Shown here piece by piece: positions 24,043 to 32,865 of a stretch of DNA of 52,230 bases. The position numbers were made by a program, and so were the translations under genes. The notes beneath the pieces are model-generated. The model did no database searches, was not told where the DNA came from, and worked only from the letters and a program-made list of their open reading frames with translations. The stretch is from an uncultured Roseburia sp. (GTDB taxonomy: Bacteria > Bacillota > Clostridia > Lachnospirales > Lachnospiraceae). The number at the start of each line of letters is the position of its first letter. Position 1 is the stretch's first letter. The stretch spans positions 1-52,230 of the forward strand of contig CANDCP010000018.1 in assembly GCA_947383215.1 (NCBI GenBank). The letters are read 5' to 3'.

Positions 24043-25379
24043 TAAAAGTGATTACATATGGCACGTTTGATCTTTTCCATGAAGGACATTACCGGCTGCT
24101 CCAGAGAGCGAAGGAGCTGGGGGATTATTTGATTGTCGGTGTGACGACGGAGGCATATGACAAGACGAGAGGAAAGTTAAATATTGTCGATTCCCTGATG
24201 ACAAGGATTGAAAATGTAAAAAAGACAGGATTTGCGGATGAAATTTTGATCGAGGAAGCTCCCGGGCAAAAGTTTAACGATATCAAAAGGTTACATATCG
24301 ATGTGTTTACGGTGGGTTCCGATTGGAGGGGGCAGTTCGATTATCTGAAGGATTACTGCAAAGTCGTATATCTGGAGCGGACGAAAAATATTTCCAGCAC
24401 AATGCTGCGGGAAAAGAACAGTCGGATTCAGAGGATCGGAATAATCGGCACAGGGCGGATTGCAGAGCGTTTTATTCCGGAAGTAAAGCTTGTCAGCGGG
24501 GTCAGTACGCAGGGCGTCTATAATCCGCGCTGGGAGAGCGCAAGGCGGTTTGCGGACAAGTGGGAAATTGACGCTTATGCGGATATCGAGTCATTTTTTT
24601 CGGCGGTCGACATTGTCTATGTGGCTTCCCCGCATGAGACGCATTATGAATATATGAAACAGGCGCTGGAGCATGGAAAGCATGTGATCTGCGAAAAGCC
24701 GATGACGCTCAAGAAAAAGCAGGCGGAAGAATTGTTCCGGTATGCGAGAGAGCGCGGATTAATTTTGTTTGAAGGAATTAAGACGGCGTACTGTCCGGGA
24801 TTCAATAAGCTGCTCGGAATTGCCTGCAGCGGAACGATAGGAAGCGTTCGGAATGTGGAAGCCTGTTTTACGAAACTGGAAAGCGCAGAGAGCAGGGAAC
24901 TGACAGACAGGAAATATGGAGGCAGCTTTACGGAGCTTGGAAGTTACGTTTTGCTTCCGATTCTGAAGATTTTAGGAGAAGATTTTACGGATGTCCGGTT
25001 CGATGCAATCAGGGGAGAAAACGGACTGGATGTTTTTACGAAGGTTTCCATTCGTTACCCCAATGCAGTTGCGACGGCGACCTGCGGGCTTGGAGTGAAA
25101 TCGGAGGGAAGGCTTTTGATTGCCGGAACGAAGGGATATATTATTGCGGAGGCGCCGTGGTGGAAAACGACGTATTTTGAAGTTCACTATGAAAATCCGC
25201 TGGAAATAGAAAAATATACGGAGCGGTTTTTGGGCGACGGGCTGCGCTATGAGATCAGCGATTTCCTGTCAATGATAAACGGAAGCAGCAACAGCGAGTT
25301 TAAGCTGACGCGCAGCGAATCGGTTGTTATGGCGGATATGATGGAACAGTTTTTAGAGATGGAGAACCGGAACGCATGA
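24039..25379 (+). CDS. Cytidylyltransferase (TagD-like) fused to a Gfo/Idh/MocA oxidoreductase
   Basis: This 446-residue protein has two parts. Residues 1-128 are a glycerol-3-phosphate cytidylyltransferase-type domain: 'TYGTFDLFHEGHYRLLQRAKELGDYLIVGV' with the HxGH motif at 14-17, and 'ISSTMLREK', corresponding to the family's RTxGISTT-type motif. Residues about 132-440 are a Gfo/Idh/MocA NAD(P)-dependent oxidoreductase: 'IGIIGTGRIAERFI', 'DIVYVASPHETHYEYMKQALEHGKHVICEKPM' (EKP at about 217) and 'YGGSFTELGSYVLLPILKILG'. The pairing recalls TarI/TarJ-type CDP-ribitol synthesis, where a reductase makes the polyol phosphate that is then cytidylylated. The product could therefore be CDP-glycerol or another CDP-polyol. 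It overlaps both neighbours by ATGA. Confidence 0.85.
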   Translation: MIKVITYGTFDLFHEGHYRLLQRAKELGDYLIVGVTTEAYDKTRGKLNIVDSLMTRIENVKKTGFADEILIEEAPGQKFNDIKRLHIDVFTVGSDWRGQFDYLKDYCKVVYLERTKNISSTMLREKNSRIQRIGIIGTGRIAERFIPEVKLVSGVSTQGVYNPRWESARRFADKWEIDAYADIESFFSAVDIVYVASPHETHYEYMKQALEHGKHVICEKPMTLKKKQAEELFRYARERGLILFEGIKTAYCPGFNKLLGIACSGTIGSVRNVEACFTKLESAESRELTDRKYGGSFTELGSYVLLPILKILGEDFTDVRFDAIRGENGLDVFTKVSIRYPNAVATATCGLGVKSEGRLLIAGTKGYIIAEAPWWKTTYFEVHYENPLEIEKYTERFLGDGLRYEISDFLSMINGSSNSEFKLTRSESVVMADMMEQFLEMENRNA

Positions 25380-26104
25380 AAATATGGGCACACAGGGGAT
25401 GCAGCCAGATGTATCCTGAAAATACGCTGCTGGCGTTTGAGAAAGCGGCACAGATAAAGGGGCTTACCGGAATTGAGTTAGATATCCAGTTGACAAAGGA
25501 CGGTTATCTAGTCGTATGCCATGATGAGCGGGTGGACCGGACGACAGACGGAATCGGCGAAGTCAGGGGATTTACGTTAGCGGAGCTTAAGAAGTTAAAA
25601 ATAGACGCAGGGAATGGAAGGCGGGAACAGATACCGACAATCGAAGAGGTATTTGATTTGCTTTGGGGAAGGCTGCGGGAGAATCTCAAGCTGAATATAG
25701 AGTTAAAGAACAGCGTTGTTTCGTATGACGGGATGGAGGAAGCGATCGTAGATCTGGTGCATAAAAGAGGGTTGGAAGACTGTGTGGTATATTCGTCATT
25801 TTATGCGTTGTCGCTTGAAAAGCTAAGAAAGCTGGATGCTTCGGCAGAGCTTGGGATTTTGGACGGTAAGGTGTCAGACTGTTTATACAAACAGAAAGGC
25901 GCATGCGGCGCAAATGCGCTTCATCCCTTTTGGCGGGGGATGGATCTGCCGAGAGAGAGGCTCGACGGGTTTACGGTGCGGGCGTACTTTTCCGGACATT
26001 TATATCCGGAGAAGCCGACGGGGAACCGCTTGGATTTAGAGATGTTAGAAAAGCAGGGAATTACGGACGTAATATTGAATGAGCCTGAAAAATACTGTCG
26101 GTAA
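25376..26104 (+). CDS. Glycerophosphodiester phosphodiesterase (GDPD), cytoplasmic
   Basis: This 242-residue GDPD-family TIM barrel has '[19 protein letters not shown]' (catalytic His-Arg at 5-6 and metal ligand Glu), '[28 protein letters not shown]' (Glu-Asp pair and second His) and 'LNIELKN'. It has no signal peptide, so it acts in the cytoplasm. It would hydrolyse glycerophosphodiesters to glycerol 3-phosphate plus an alcohol. Between a cytidylyltransferase and LicD, it could supply glycerol 3-phosphate and a head-group alcohol for activation, or remove wrong substituents. Which of these applies cannot be told from sequence. Confidence 0.88.
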   Translation: MKIWAHRGCSQMYPENTLLAFEKAAQIKGLTGIELDIQLTKDGYLVVCHDERVDRTTDGIGEVRGFTLAELKKLKIDAGNGRREQIPTIEEVFDLLWGRLRENLKLNIELKNSVVSYDGMEEAIVDLVHKRGLEDCVVYSSFYALSLEKLRKLDASAELGILDGKVSDCLYKQKGACGANALHPFWRGMDLPRERLDGFTVRAYFSGHLYPEKPTGNRLDLEMLEKQGITDVILNEPEKYCR

Positions 26105-26129
26105 TCCGCTGTCAGAACAGGAAAATAAT

Positions 26130-26966
26130 ATGGATGACAATAAGCAAGTATTTGAGTATACACCGGATATTATAAAGAGAATGCAGCAGATAGAGCTCGA
26201 TATGCTGGCGGAATTAGACAGGATCTGCAGAGAGAATCATATTCATTACGAGCTGGATGGAGGAACGCTTCTTGGAGCCGTCCGGCATAAGGGGTTTATC
26301 CCGTGGGACGACGATATAGACGTGAGAATGCTGCGTGAGGACTATGACCGGTTTTGCGGGATTTGCGAAACGCAGCTTAATACGGAAAAGTATTTTCTTC
26401 AGACCTATAAGACAGATCCGGGTTATCGCTGGGGATACGCCCGGATATTGAGAAAAGGTACCGTGTTTATGCGTAAAAACCAGGAAGTCTTGTCTATGAA
26501 ACGGGGCATTTTCATAGATATCTTCCCCTGCGACGGAATGCCGGAGATGCAGCCGTTTAAGGCAGCGTTTAATTTCCGATGCTTTCTGGTAAGAAAAATA
26601 TTATATTCTCCGGTGGGCGCGGCGCATGATAAGAACCCGGTAAAACGGGCCGCGTACAAAGTTTTGAGCAGGATACCGGCAGGCTTTGCATTTAAGGAGC
26701 TCGAGAGGCTTGCAGACAGATACAGAGGAAAAGATACCAGATTGATTCGGACAATCGGGTGGGGGGCTCCGGAGGAAAACAGAGGATTTCTCAGAGAATG
26801 GATGACGCGGTCGTGCGACATAGAGTTTGAAAATTTATCGGTGAGAGCTCCGATCGATTCAGACGGATTTCTCAGATTTATGTTTGGAGACGATTATATG
26901 ACGCCGCCGCCGAAGGAGCAGCAAAAACCCAAACACACGGCAACTTGTATTAAGTTTGAAGAATAG
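26130..26966 (+). CDS. licD: LicD family phosphotransferase
   Basis: This 278-residue protein has the LicD core: '[43 protein letters not shown]' (about 32-75), then '[15 protein letters not shown]' and a C-terminal '[12 protein letters not shown]'. In the LicD family this nucleotidyltransferase-fold core moves phosphocholine or related groups from a CDP donor onto sugars. The start at 26130 has AGGA 7 nt upstream and avoids the overlap with the GDPD gene that the ATG at 26079 would create. The next gene encodes a LicC-like nucleotidyltransferase, which fits as donor maker. The transferred group is unknown. The symbol denotes family only. Confidence 0.88.
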   Translation: MDDNKQVFEYTPDIIKRMQQIELDMLAELDRICRENHIHYELDGGTLLGAVRHKGFIPWDDDIDVRMLREDYDRFCGICETQLNTEKYFLQTYKTDPGYRWGYARILRKGTVFMRKNQEVLSMKRGIFIDIFPCDGMPEMQPFKAAFNFRCFLVRKILYSPVGAAHDKNPVKRAAYKVLSRIPAGFAFKELERLADRYRGKDTRLIRTIGWGAPEENRGFLREWMTRSCDIEFENLSVRAPIDSDGFLRFMFGDDYMTPPPKEQQKPKHTATCIKFEE

Positions 26967-26988
26967 CGTTGAGAGGGAAGCGGATAAA

Positions 26989-28989
26989 ATGAAGGTTGAA
27001 GAATTTAATGTTTTATATGCGATTCACAGACAACAGGGCGATATTGTTTTGGAACAGATTGCGCAGAGAACGGGATATGAAATAGGGCAGGTCGCAGAAA
27101 TTGTTGACGAGTTGAAGAAAAAGGACTGGTTAAACGGGGGAATTACAGAATCGGGATATGCCAGTCTGAATGAATATAAAGTAGATAACGCGATCATAAT
27201 GGCGGCGGGTTTTGGCTTGAGAAGTCTTCCTTTATCGCGCATTGTGCCAAAAGGCCTTTACGTCGTAAAAGGAGAGGCGCTGATCGAGCGGCAGATCAGG
27301 CAGCTTATGGAGGCCGGCATAAAGGAAATTATTGTCGTCGTAGGATATTTGAAAGAACAGTTTCAATACCTGAAAGAAAAATACGGCGTGATCATCGTTG
27401 AAAACGACGATTACTACCGCTACAACAATATATCTTCCATCTATGCGGCAAAGGATTATCTAAAAAACAGTTTTATCTGCTGTTCTGATAATTACTTTAA
27501 TATAAATGTCTTTGAAGAATACGTTTACGATTCTTATTATTCCTGTAAATATACGGAGGAATATGCGGAAGAATACTGCGTTACCGGAATGGACGGGGAC
27601 TACATATCGGAGATCCATAAGGGGGGAAGCAACGCCTGGTATACGATCGGAGAGGCATATTTTTCAAAGCGGTTCAGCAAAACATTTTTAAAATATCTGG
27701 AGTCGGAATACGCTTATCCGGAAACAAAGAGAATGCTTTGGGATGACTTTCATATCAGGCATATCGAGGAGCTTCCGATTCTGTTGGTAAAATATTCCGA
27801 CGATATTGTACAGGAATTTGATACCGTCGAGGATGTGATCGAGTTTGACCCAAAGTTTCGGCAGTACCGGGACAGGCTGTTAGAGGAGGATGCGAAAGCC
27901 GGAAGGCGGATGCCGGATATTTTTGTAAAATACGATGATGTTGAGCGCTATAATTCTGCCGTGACAGACCAGCATACGGGGCGTCTGCACTTAAACGAGA
28001 ATACGTTTGGACCAAGCCGAAGGTGTCTGGATGTATTAAAGGATGTCAAAATACAGGATTTGTATGAATATGATATGGCGACGAAAGATTTTCTGGTAGA
28101 AGAGATATCATCTGCGTTTTCTATTCCGGAGGATGATATCTATATTCATAACGGTTCCGCAGAGTTGATAAAGTCGGTCTTTTCGATTGCACTGGAGCGG
28201 GGCGATTGCGTTTTGGTATCGGATCCGGGCTGGAGTTATTATGCAAGCCTGGCAAAAGAGAAGTTTTGCGACGTCTATTGCTATGATGTTTTGAAGGACG
28301 ACTATACATATTATATGGACGTTGAGGATATTGTAAAAAAAGCGAAAAAATATCGTCCTAAAATTATCGTGATCACCAGTCCCCACAATCCTACCGGATG
28401 CAAAATGGACGGACAGGCGGTCGAAATGATTGTAAAAGAAAATCCGGAGTCGCTTGTGTTGCTGGATGAGGCATATTGGGGATTTTCGGAGGAAGATATA
28501 GACGTTCGAAGATTAGTAGAGACATATTCCAATATTATTATCTCAAGAACCTTTTCAAAGTATTACGGATTGGCGAATATGCGTGTCGGATACGGATTTT
28601 GCAACGCAAAGGTAAAGCATATTTTCGGTTTGGATTTGCCGCTGTTCAGGGAAAGCTCCATATCGCGAAGGATGGCGGTTGCGGCCATACACGACAAGGA
28701 CTATTACGAAGAAATGAATCAGGAATTAAACGAAGTGAAGACGTGGTTTATGGACGAGCTGAATAAGATTCCTTCTGTGCGCGCGTTTCAGTCATGTTCT
28801 AATTTTGTGGCGGTAAAGGCGGAGCATGCGGATATGCAGCGTGTGAAAGAAATATTAAAGGAGAACGGAATCTTAATCCGGTTATTTAATGACAAAGAGG
28901 AGCCGGTTGCCAGAATTGCAATATCGGATAGAGAGACGATGGAAAAGACGGTTCAGTTGATGAAAAGCTGTATAGAAGGAGAAAAATAA
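26989..28989 (+). CDS. Winged-helix + LicC-like nucleotidyltransferase + HisC-like aminotransferase fusion
   Basis: This 666-residue protein has three parts. Residues 1-62 look like a small winged helix ('LEQIAQRTGYEIGQVAEIVDELKKKDWL', 'ITESGYASL'). Residues about 67-310 are a sugar-nucleotidyltransferase-fold domain: 'AIIMAAGFGLRSLPLSRIVPKGLYVVKGEALIERQIRQLMEAGI', 'SFICCSDNYF' and 'RMLWDDFHI', as in LicC phosphocholine cytidylyltransferases. Residues about 331-660 are a fold-I PLP enzyme near HisC/CobD: 'LHLNENTFGPSRR', 'SPHNPTG', 'LLDEAYWGF' and the PLP Lys in 'SRTFSKYYGLANMRVGYGF' (about 524). It may make an amino-alcohol phosphate or similar by the C-terminal domain and activate it with CTP by the middle one, for LicD. 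The start at 26989 follows GAGAGGGAAG. Confidence 0.8.
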   Translation: MKVEEFNVLYAIHRQQGDIVLEQIAQRTGYEIGQVAEIVDELKKKDWLNGGITESGYASLNEYKVDNAIIMAAGFGLRSLPLSRIVPKGLYVVKGEALIERQIRQLMEAGIKEIIVVVGYLKEQFQYLKEKYGVIIVENDDYYRYNNISSIYAAKDYLKNSFICCSDNYFNINVFEEYVYDSYYSCKYTEEYAEEYCVTGMDGDYISEIHKGGSNAWYTIGEAYFSKRFSKTFLKYLESEYAYPETKRMLWDDFHIRHIEELPILLVKYSDDIVQEFDTVEDVIEFDPKFRQYRDRLLEEDAKAGRRMPDIFVKYDDVERYNSAVTDQHTGRLHLNENTFGPSRRCLDVLKDVKIQDLYEYDMATKDFLVEEISSAFSIPEDDIYIHNGSAELIKSVFSIALERGDCVLVSDPGWSYYASLAKEKFCDVYCYDVLKDDYTYYMDVEDIVKKAKKYRPKIIVITSPHNPTGCKMDGQAVEMIVKENPESLVLLDEAYWGFSEEDIDVRRLVETYSNIIISRTFSKYYGLANMRVGYGFCNAKVKHIFGLDLPLFRESSISRRMAVAAIHDKDYYEEMNQELNEVKTWFMDELNKIPSVRAFQSCSNFVAVKAEHADMQRVKEILKENGILIRLFNDKEEPVARIAISDRETMEKTVQLMKSCIEGEK

Positions 28990-28993
28990 GATT

Positions 28994-30049
28994 ATGTTGA
29001 AAGTATTTGACGAATTCAGAGAACGGCTGGACCGCGTGATGATAAAGGCGTTTGGCCAGAGAGTGGCGCTGTGGGGGTACGGTTATACGGGGCGCTTTTT
29101 GGAGTGGTATGCCGAATATTATCACAGCATAGAGATGGATTTTGTCATCACGCAGGATTGGTCTGCAAGAATACCGTACCATTTTCCGCTGTTTCGGGAT
29201 ACCGTATTTGATTTTGATTATAAGGATATTAAGGATGCGATTGTGTGGCTGGCTATCCCGGAGGATGAGAGCGTACGGGAGAAGCTCCAGAAGGCGGGGT
29301 ATATAAAGAATAAAACGTATTTCAATTTTTTGGAAATTGTGTTTGGAGAAGGTTTCGTTTGTGAGGAACCGATAGAAGCGGACATTTTTGCAAAAAAGAA
29401 AACGGGGATACGGGATGTGCAGTTTATGGAATGGCTGGAGTATAAGTATGACTGCAATTTTGTTATGGCCATAGACCGTTCGGATTTTATAGATGAGATT
29501 AAGGGGGCGCATAACTATCGGCTGACTGCCCAAAAAGAAATCTTTCCGATTTTAGATCGGTGTCATTGTATTCCGGGGGAGCATGACGCGATTTTTGATT
29601 TTGGCTGTGGAAAGGGCGGAGCAATGATTTCGTTTCTGGACTACGGATTTCGGAATGTAGGAGGGGTAGAGTACGAGACAAAGATATACAAGGAATTGAT
29701 TTCCAATTTTCAAAAGCTGGGAATTAATTTGGAGGATAATAAAAACATTTCTTGTTTACATGGGGATGCGGCGGAGGTGAAAACGGAGCTGGACGCTTAC
29801 AATTGGTTTTATTATTTTGATCCGTTTGAAAAAGATATTTTTAGGAAAACAATCGAAAATATATGCGACAGTTTAAAGAGGAAGCCGAGAAGGGCCTATA
29901 TTATCAATATTAATCCTCAGTATCATGACATTGTCTTGGACAGCGGATATTTTGAATTGACGAATCAGTTTTGTATCGCCATGAGACAGAGAGTGGTAGA
30001 CGTTTTTATTACGAAAAGGGAATGTGAGGAATGTAAAGGTGCAATTTAA
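28994..30049 (+). CDS. Rossmann module + SAM-dependent methyltransferase
   Basis: This 351-residue protein has two parts. Residues about 20-115 are a Rossmann-like module ('VALWGYGYTGRFLEWYAEYYHSIEMDFVITQDW', 'DAIVWLAIPEDESVREKLQKAGY'). Residues about 130-350 are a class I methyltransferase: 'AIFDFGCGKGGAMISFLDYGFRNVGGVEYE' (SAM motif at about 200), 'CLHGDAAEVKTELDAYNWFYYFDPFEK'. The acceptor is unknown. The same type of N-terminal module is found in seven other proteins of the island. It starts 4 nt after the previous gene with AGAAGGAGAA upstream. Confidence 0.75.
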   Translation: MLKVFDEFRERLDRVMIKAFGQRVALWGYGYTGRFLEWYAEYYHSIEMDFVITQDWSARIPYHFPLFRDTVFDFDYKDIKDAIVWLAIPEDESVREKLQKAGYIKNKTYFNFLEIVFGEGFVCEEPIEADIFAKKKTGIRDVQFMEWLEYKYDCNFVMAIDRSDFIDEIKGAHNYRLTAQKEIFPILDRCHCIPGEHDAIFDFGCGKGGAMISFLDYGFRNVGGVEYETKIYKELISNFQKLGINLEDNKNISCLHGDAAEVKTELDAYNWFYYFDPFEKDIFRKTIENICDSLKRKPRRAYIININPQYHDIVLDSGYFELTNQFCIAMRQRVVDVFITKRECEECKGAI

Positions 30050-31124
30050 TTCTTTAGACGAATTTTTAAATGGCATAAAGGTTATAAGTGAAACCAATAA
30101 AATATATATCTGGGGAATCTGTGTATATGGGAATCTGTTGGGTAAGCTGCTGAATAAAAATCAAATATCCTGGAATGGATATTATGATAATTTTAACAGC
30201 GCCGACAAAGATCAATTGAATTTGAAACGCGTTTATAAAGGCGACGAGGTGAATCATTTTGAACATGCCTATTATATTTTGTCGATGCGGAATTATGAAG
30301 CTGTAAAAAAACAGCTGTTATCGGCGGGAGTAGATTCTGAACATATTATTTTCTTTGACAATGTAAAAATTTTAGACAGCATCGAAGAGAGATTGGACGG
30401 GTGTCCTGCGTCCGTGGGGCAGTTAAAGCGGCTTAACCGCGTACATAGCGGAGAGAGGTGTTTTATCATAGGAAACGGGCCGAGCTTGCGCGTTGAGGAT
30501 CTGGATGTTATTTATCATGCGAAAGCGGCGTCGTTTGCCTGCAATCGGATTTTCAGATGTTATGACAAATCGATGTGGAGGCCGGATTACTATTTTATTA
30601 CGGACGGCGTAGGAATAAGGGAAACGTTTCCGGATAAGGCGGTTTTGGATTTCGTATCGCAAAATTGTAAGTATATATTTAGCCGCAGCAACGGTGATTT
30701 GGCAAAGTATGCGAATGATATAGACAATCTGATTTTGTTTAAATATGTTTTTTCGGATTCTGAGGAGGAGTTTGATTTCTCTTCAGATTGCGCGGAAAAA
30801 GTATATATAGGACATACCGTGACGTATGTAATGCTGCAGATGGCGGTATATATGGGCTTTAAGGAGATATATCTTCTGGGGATGGATCACAATTTTTCAA
30901 TCGAGCATTGTGAAAATGGGGAAATTGCAAAAAACGCGGAGGTAGAAGATCATTCATCCATTTTAGGCAGCTATATGTGGGGGGTTGCAGATGGCATTAA
31001 GACGACGCGTACCTATGAAGCGGCAAAAAAATATGCAGATTCGCATGGAATCAAAATATATAACGCTACCCGCGGAGGGAAGTTAGAAGTATTCGAGCGG
31101 GTAGATTTTGATAAGTTATTTTAA
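30024..31124 (+). CDS. DUF115 protein with N-terminal Rossmann module (GT42/Maf-like glycosyltransferase candidate)
   Basis: This 366-residue protein has two parts. Residues about 22-110 are the Rossmann-like module ('IYIWGICVYGNLLGKLLNK'). Residues about 125-360 are DUF115: 'RCFIIGNGPSLRVEDLDVIYHAKAASFACNRIF', 'WRPDYYFITDG', 'VTYVMLQMAVYMGFKEIYLLGMDHNFS' and 'IKIYNATRGGKLEVFERVDFDKLF'. The order GNGPSL, CNxxF, then MGFKEIYLxGxD parallels GT42 sialyltransferases (CstII type), and the Maf flagellin transferases have a related core. A role transferring a CMP-activated ulosonic acid is inferred. It starts with GTG; GTG at 30039, preceded by GAGGA, is an equally good start. Confidence 0.75.
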   Translation: MRNVKVQFNSLDEFLNGIKVISETNKIYIWGICVYGNLLGKLLNKNQISWNGYYDNFNSADKDQLNLKRVYKGDEVNHFEHAYYILSMRNYEAVKKQLLSAGVDSEHIIFFDNVKILDSIEERLDGCPASVGQLKRLNRVHSGERCFIIGNGPSLRVEDLDVIYHAKAASFACNRIFRCYDKSMWRPDYYFITDGVGIRETFPDKAVLDFVSQNCKYIFSRSNGDLAKYANDIDNLILFKYVFSDSEEEFDFSSDCAEKVYIGHTVTYVMLQMAVYMGFKEIYLLGMDHNFSIEHCENGEIAKNAEVEDHSSILGSYMWGVADGIKTTRTYEAAKKYADSHGIKIYNATRGGKLEVFERVDFDKLF

Positions 31125-31181
31125 CATTAGTTTTCTTATAAGGAAGAATTTTTGTTTGAAAAAGTAGAGAAGGAGACTATC

Positions 31182-32201
31182 ATGAATAATTTGCAGGTAT
31201 TGGATTGTACATTGAGAGACGGCGCGCAGGTAAATGAGGCGAGATTTGGCGAGGAAGCGATTCGAAATATTATTGAAAATTTGACGCAGGCTAAATTGGA
31301 TATCATAGAGTGCGGGTTTTTGAAGGATTGTCAATTTGAACGCGGACGGACGTATTATCCGCAGCCGAGCTATGCCAGCCCGTATCTTCCGGAAAAAAAC
31401 GGGGACATCCTATATTCTGCGCTGGTAGATTATGGAAGATATGATGTCGATTCTCTGGAGCCTTATGATGGAAGCAGTTTTGATTTGATCCGGGTAAGCT
31501 TTTTTGAAAAGGATGTGGATCATGTAGGGGAATTTATACAGAAAGTCGCGCATAAGGGGTATCGCGTTTCGATACAGCCTATGGACACTTTTTCGTACAG
31601 TGAAGAGAATATTCAAAAAATTGTGAAGATGGCAAACGAAATTCAGCCGGAGGCATTGTCAATGGTCGACACATACTCGCTGGCGTCGGCCGTGGATATT
31701 GACAGAGTGTATGGCCTTTATGAAAAAAATCTCGATAAAAATATTAAAATCGGGTTTCATTCACACAATAACCAATTAAATTCGTTTGCGCTGGCACAGC
31801 ATTTTTTAGAGATAAGCGCGGGAGAGCGGAATCTGATTGTAGACGCCTCGCTGTATGGAATGGGAAGAGGCGGCGGAAATTTAAATACGGAGTTATTTAC
31901 GGAGTACTTAAACAGGCAGAATCTTAAGAGTTATCAGATGAAATATATTTTAGATCTGATTGACAATTATCTTGTAGAGTTCAAAAAGAAATTTGAGTGG
32001 GGATATTCCATGGATATGATGTATGCGGGGATCTACGGGGTACATGTATTTACAACCGCGTACTTAAAGAGCAAGCCGGGCGTTACGAGTTACGACTTAA
32101 AGTGTATGTTTGAAATGCTCGACGAGCATAAAAAGAAGCGGTATGACTACGATTATTTGGATTCTGTGTATGAGCAATATATGAAGAGTAAGGTGAAGTA
32201 G
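31182..32201 (+). CDS. DRE-TIM (HMG-CoA lyase-like) aldolase, copy 1
   Basis: This 339-residue protein belongs to the HMGL/DRE-TIM metallolyase superfamily. The N-terminal 'VLDCTLRDGAQVNEARFGEEAI' gives the Asp-Arg dyad and metal Asp. 'KIGFHSHNNQLNSFALAQHFLE' (about 187) gives the metal-binding His-x-His. 'DASLYGMGRGGGNLNTELF' closes the active site. It probably makes or breaks a C-C bond next to a 2-oxo acid. The next gene encodes an acylneuraminate-type cytidylyltransferase, so the product is probably a 2-ulosonic acid. A paralogue lies at 47757. The start at 31182 has GAAGGAG upstream. The earlier TTG at 31152 is less likely. The exact substrate is unknown. Confidence 0.8.
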   Translation: MNNLQVLDCTLRDGAQVNEARFGEEAIRNIIENLTQAKLDIIECGFLKDCQFERGRTYYPQPSYASPYLPEKNGDILYSALVDYGRYDVDSLEPYDGSSFDLIRVSFFEKDVDHVGEFIQKVAHKGYRVSIQPMDTFSYSEENIQKIVKMANEIQPEALSMVDTYSLASAVDIDRVYGLYEKNLDKNIKIGFHSHNNQLNSFALAQHFLEISAGERNLIVDASLYGMGRGGGNLNTELFTEYLNRQNLKSYQMKYILDLIDNYLVEFKKKFEWGYSMDMMYAGIYGVHVFTTAYLKSKPGVTSYDLKCMFEMLDEHKKKRYDYDYLDSVYEQYMKSKVK

Positions 32202-32202
32202 A

Positions 32203-32865
32203 ATGAAAAAAGTTGTTGCGTTAATTCCGATCAAACTGAACAATCAGAGGCTGCCGGGAAAAAATACGAAACCGCTGGGAGATAAAGTTCTGTGTCAATA
32301 TCTGTTTGATACGCTGCGGCAGGTTGAAATTATAGATGAAGCATACGTTTTTTGCAGCGATGATTCCATAAGGCAGTATATGCCGGATGAGATTCATTTT
32401 TTACAGAGGCCGAAACAGCTTGACACGGATAGCACAAAATCAAAAGATATCATTCAAAAGTTTATTGAGACGGTGGATTCGGATATCTACGCGTTAATGC
32501 ATGTCACACAGCCGTTTATTAAAGCCGGGACGATTGCGGATACGGTTTCTAAGGTAAAAGAGGAGGATTATGACTCGGCGTTTGTCGCGCATCAGATCCG
32601 GGAGTTTGCATGGTATGACGGAAAACCGATCAATTACAGCCTTACAAATGTTGTGCGCACGCAGGAGCTTGAGCCGGTATATGTGGAGGGCGAGCTTTTT
32701 GTGTTTGAGAAAAGCGTGTTTACCGAAAAGGGACGCAGAATCGGGGAACGACCATGGATTCAGCCGATTAGCTGGAAGGAAAGCATATGTATCGATGATA
32801 TGGAAGACTTTGAAATGGCGCAGGCCGTAGTGGAATTGGAGAAAAGAAATGAAAGATATAGTTAA
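32203..32865 (+). CDS. Acylneuraminate/ulosonate cytidylyltransferase-like, copy 1
   Basis: This 220-residue protein belongs to the NeuA/KdsB-type CMP-sugar synthetase family. The CTP-binding start is 'VVALIPIKLNNQRLPGKNTKPLGDKVLCQYLFDTL' (variant of the family's ARxxSKGxxxKN loop), with 'AYVFCSDDSIRQYM', 'DIYALMHVTQPFIKAGTI' and a C-terminal 'SICIDDMEDFEMAQA' metal-binding Asp. It would form a CMP-activated ulosonic acid, probably from the product of the aldolase gene that ends one base upstream. It overlaps the transketolase gene by 17 nt. A paralogue is at 48769. Confidence 0.82.
   Translation: MKKVVALIPIKLNNQRLPGKNTKPLGDKVLCQYLFDTLRQVEIIDEAYVFCSDDSIRQYMPDEIHFLQRPKQLDTDSTKSKDIIQKFIETVDSDIYALMHVTQPFIKAGTIADTVSKVKEEDYDSAFVAHQIREFAWYDGKPINYSLTNVVRTQELEPVYVEGELFVFEKSVFTEKGRRIGERPWIQPISWKESICIDDMEDFEMAQAVVELEKRNERYS

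Noticed and set aside
26989-28989. Phosphonate (aminoethylphosphonate) decoration as in PntC clusters
   Set aside because: No PEP mutase or phosphonopyruvate decarboxylase is in the window, and the fused PLP domain is HisC/CobD-like rather than the AEP-transaminase class.
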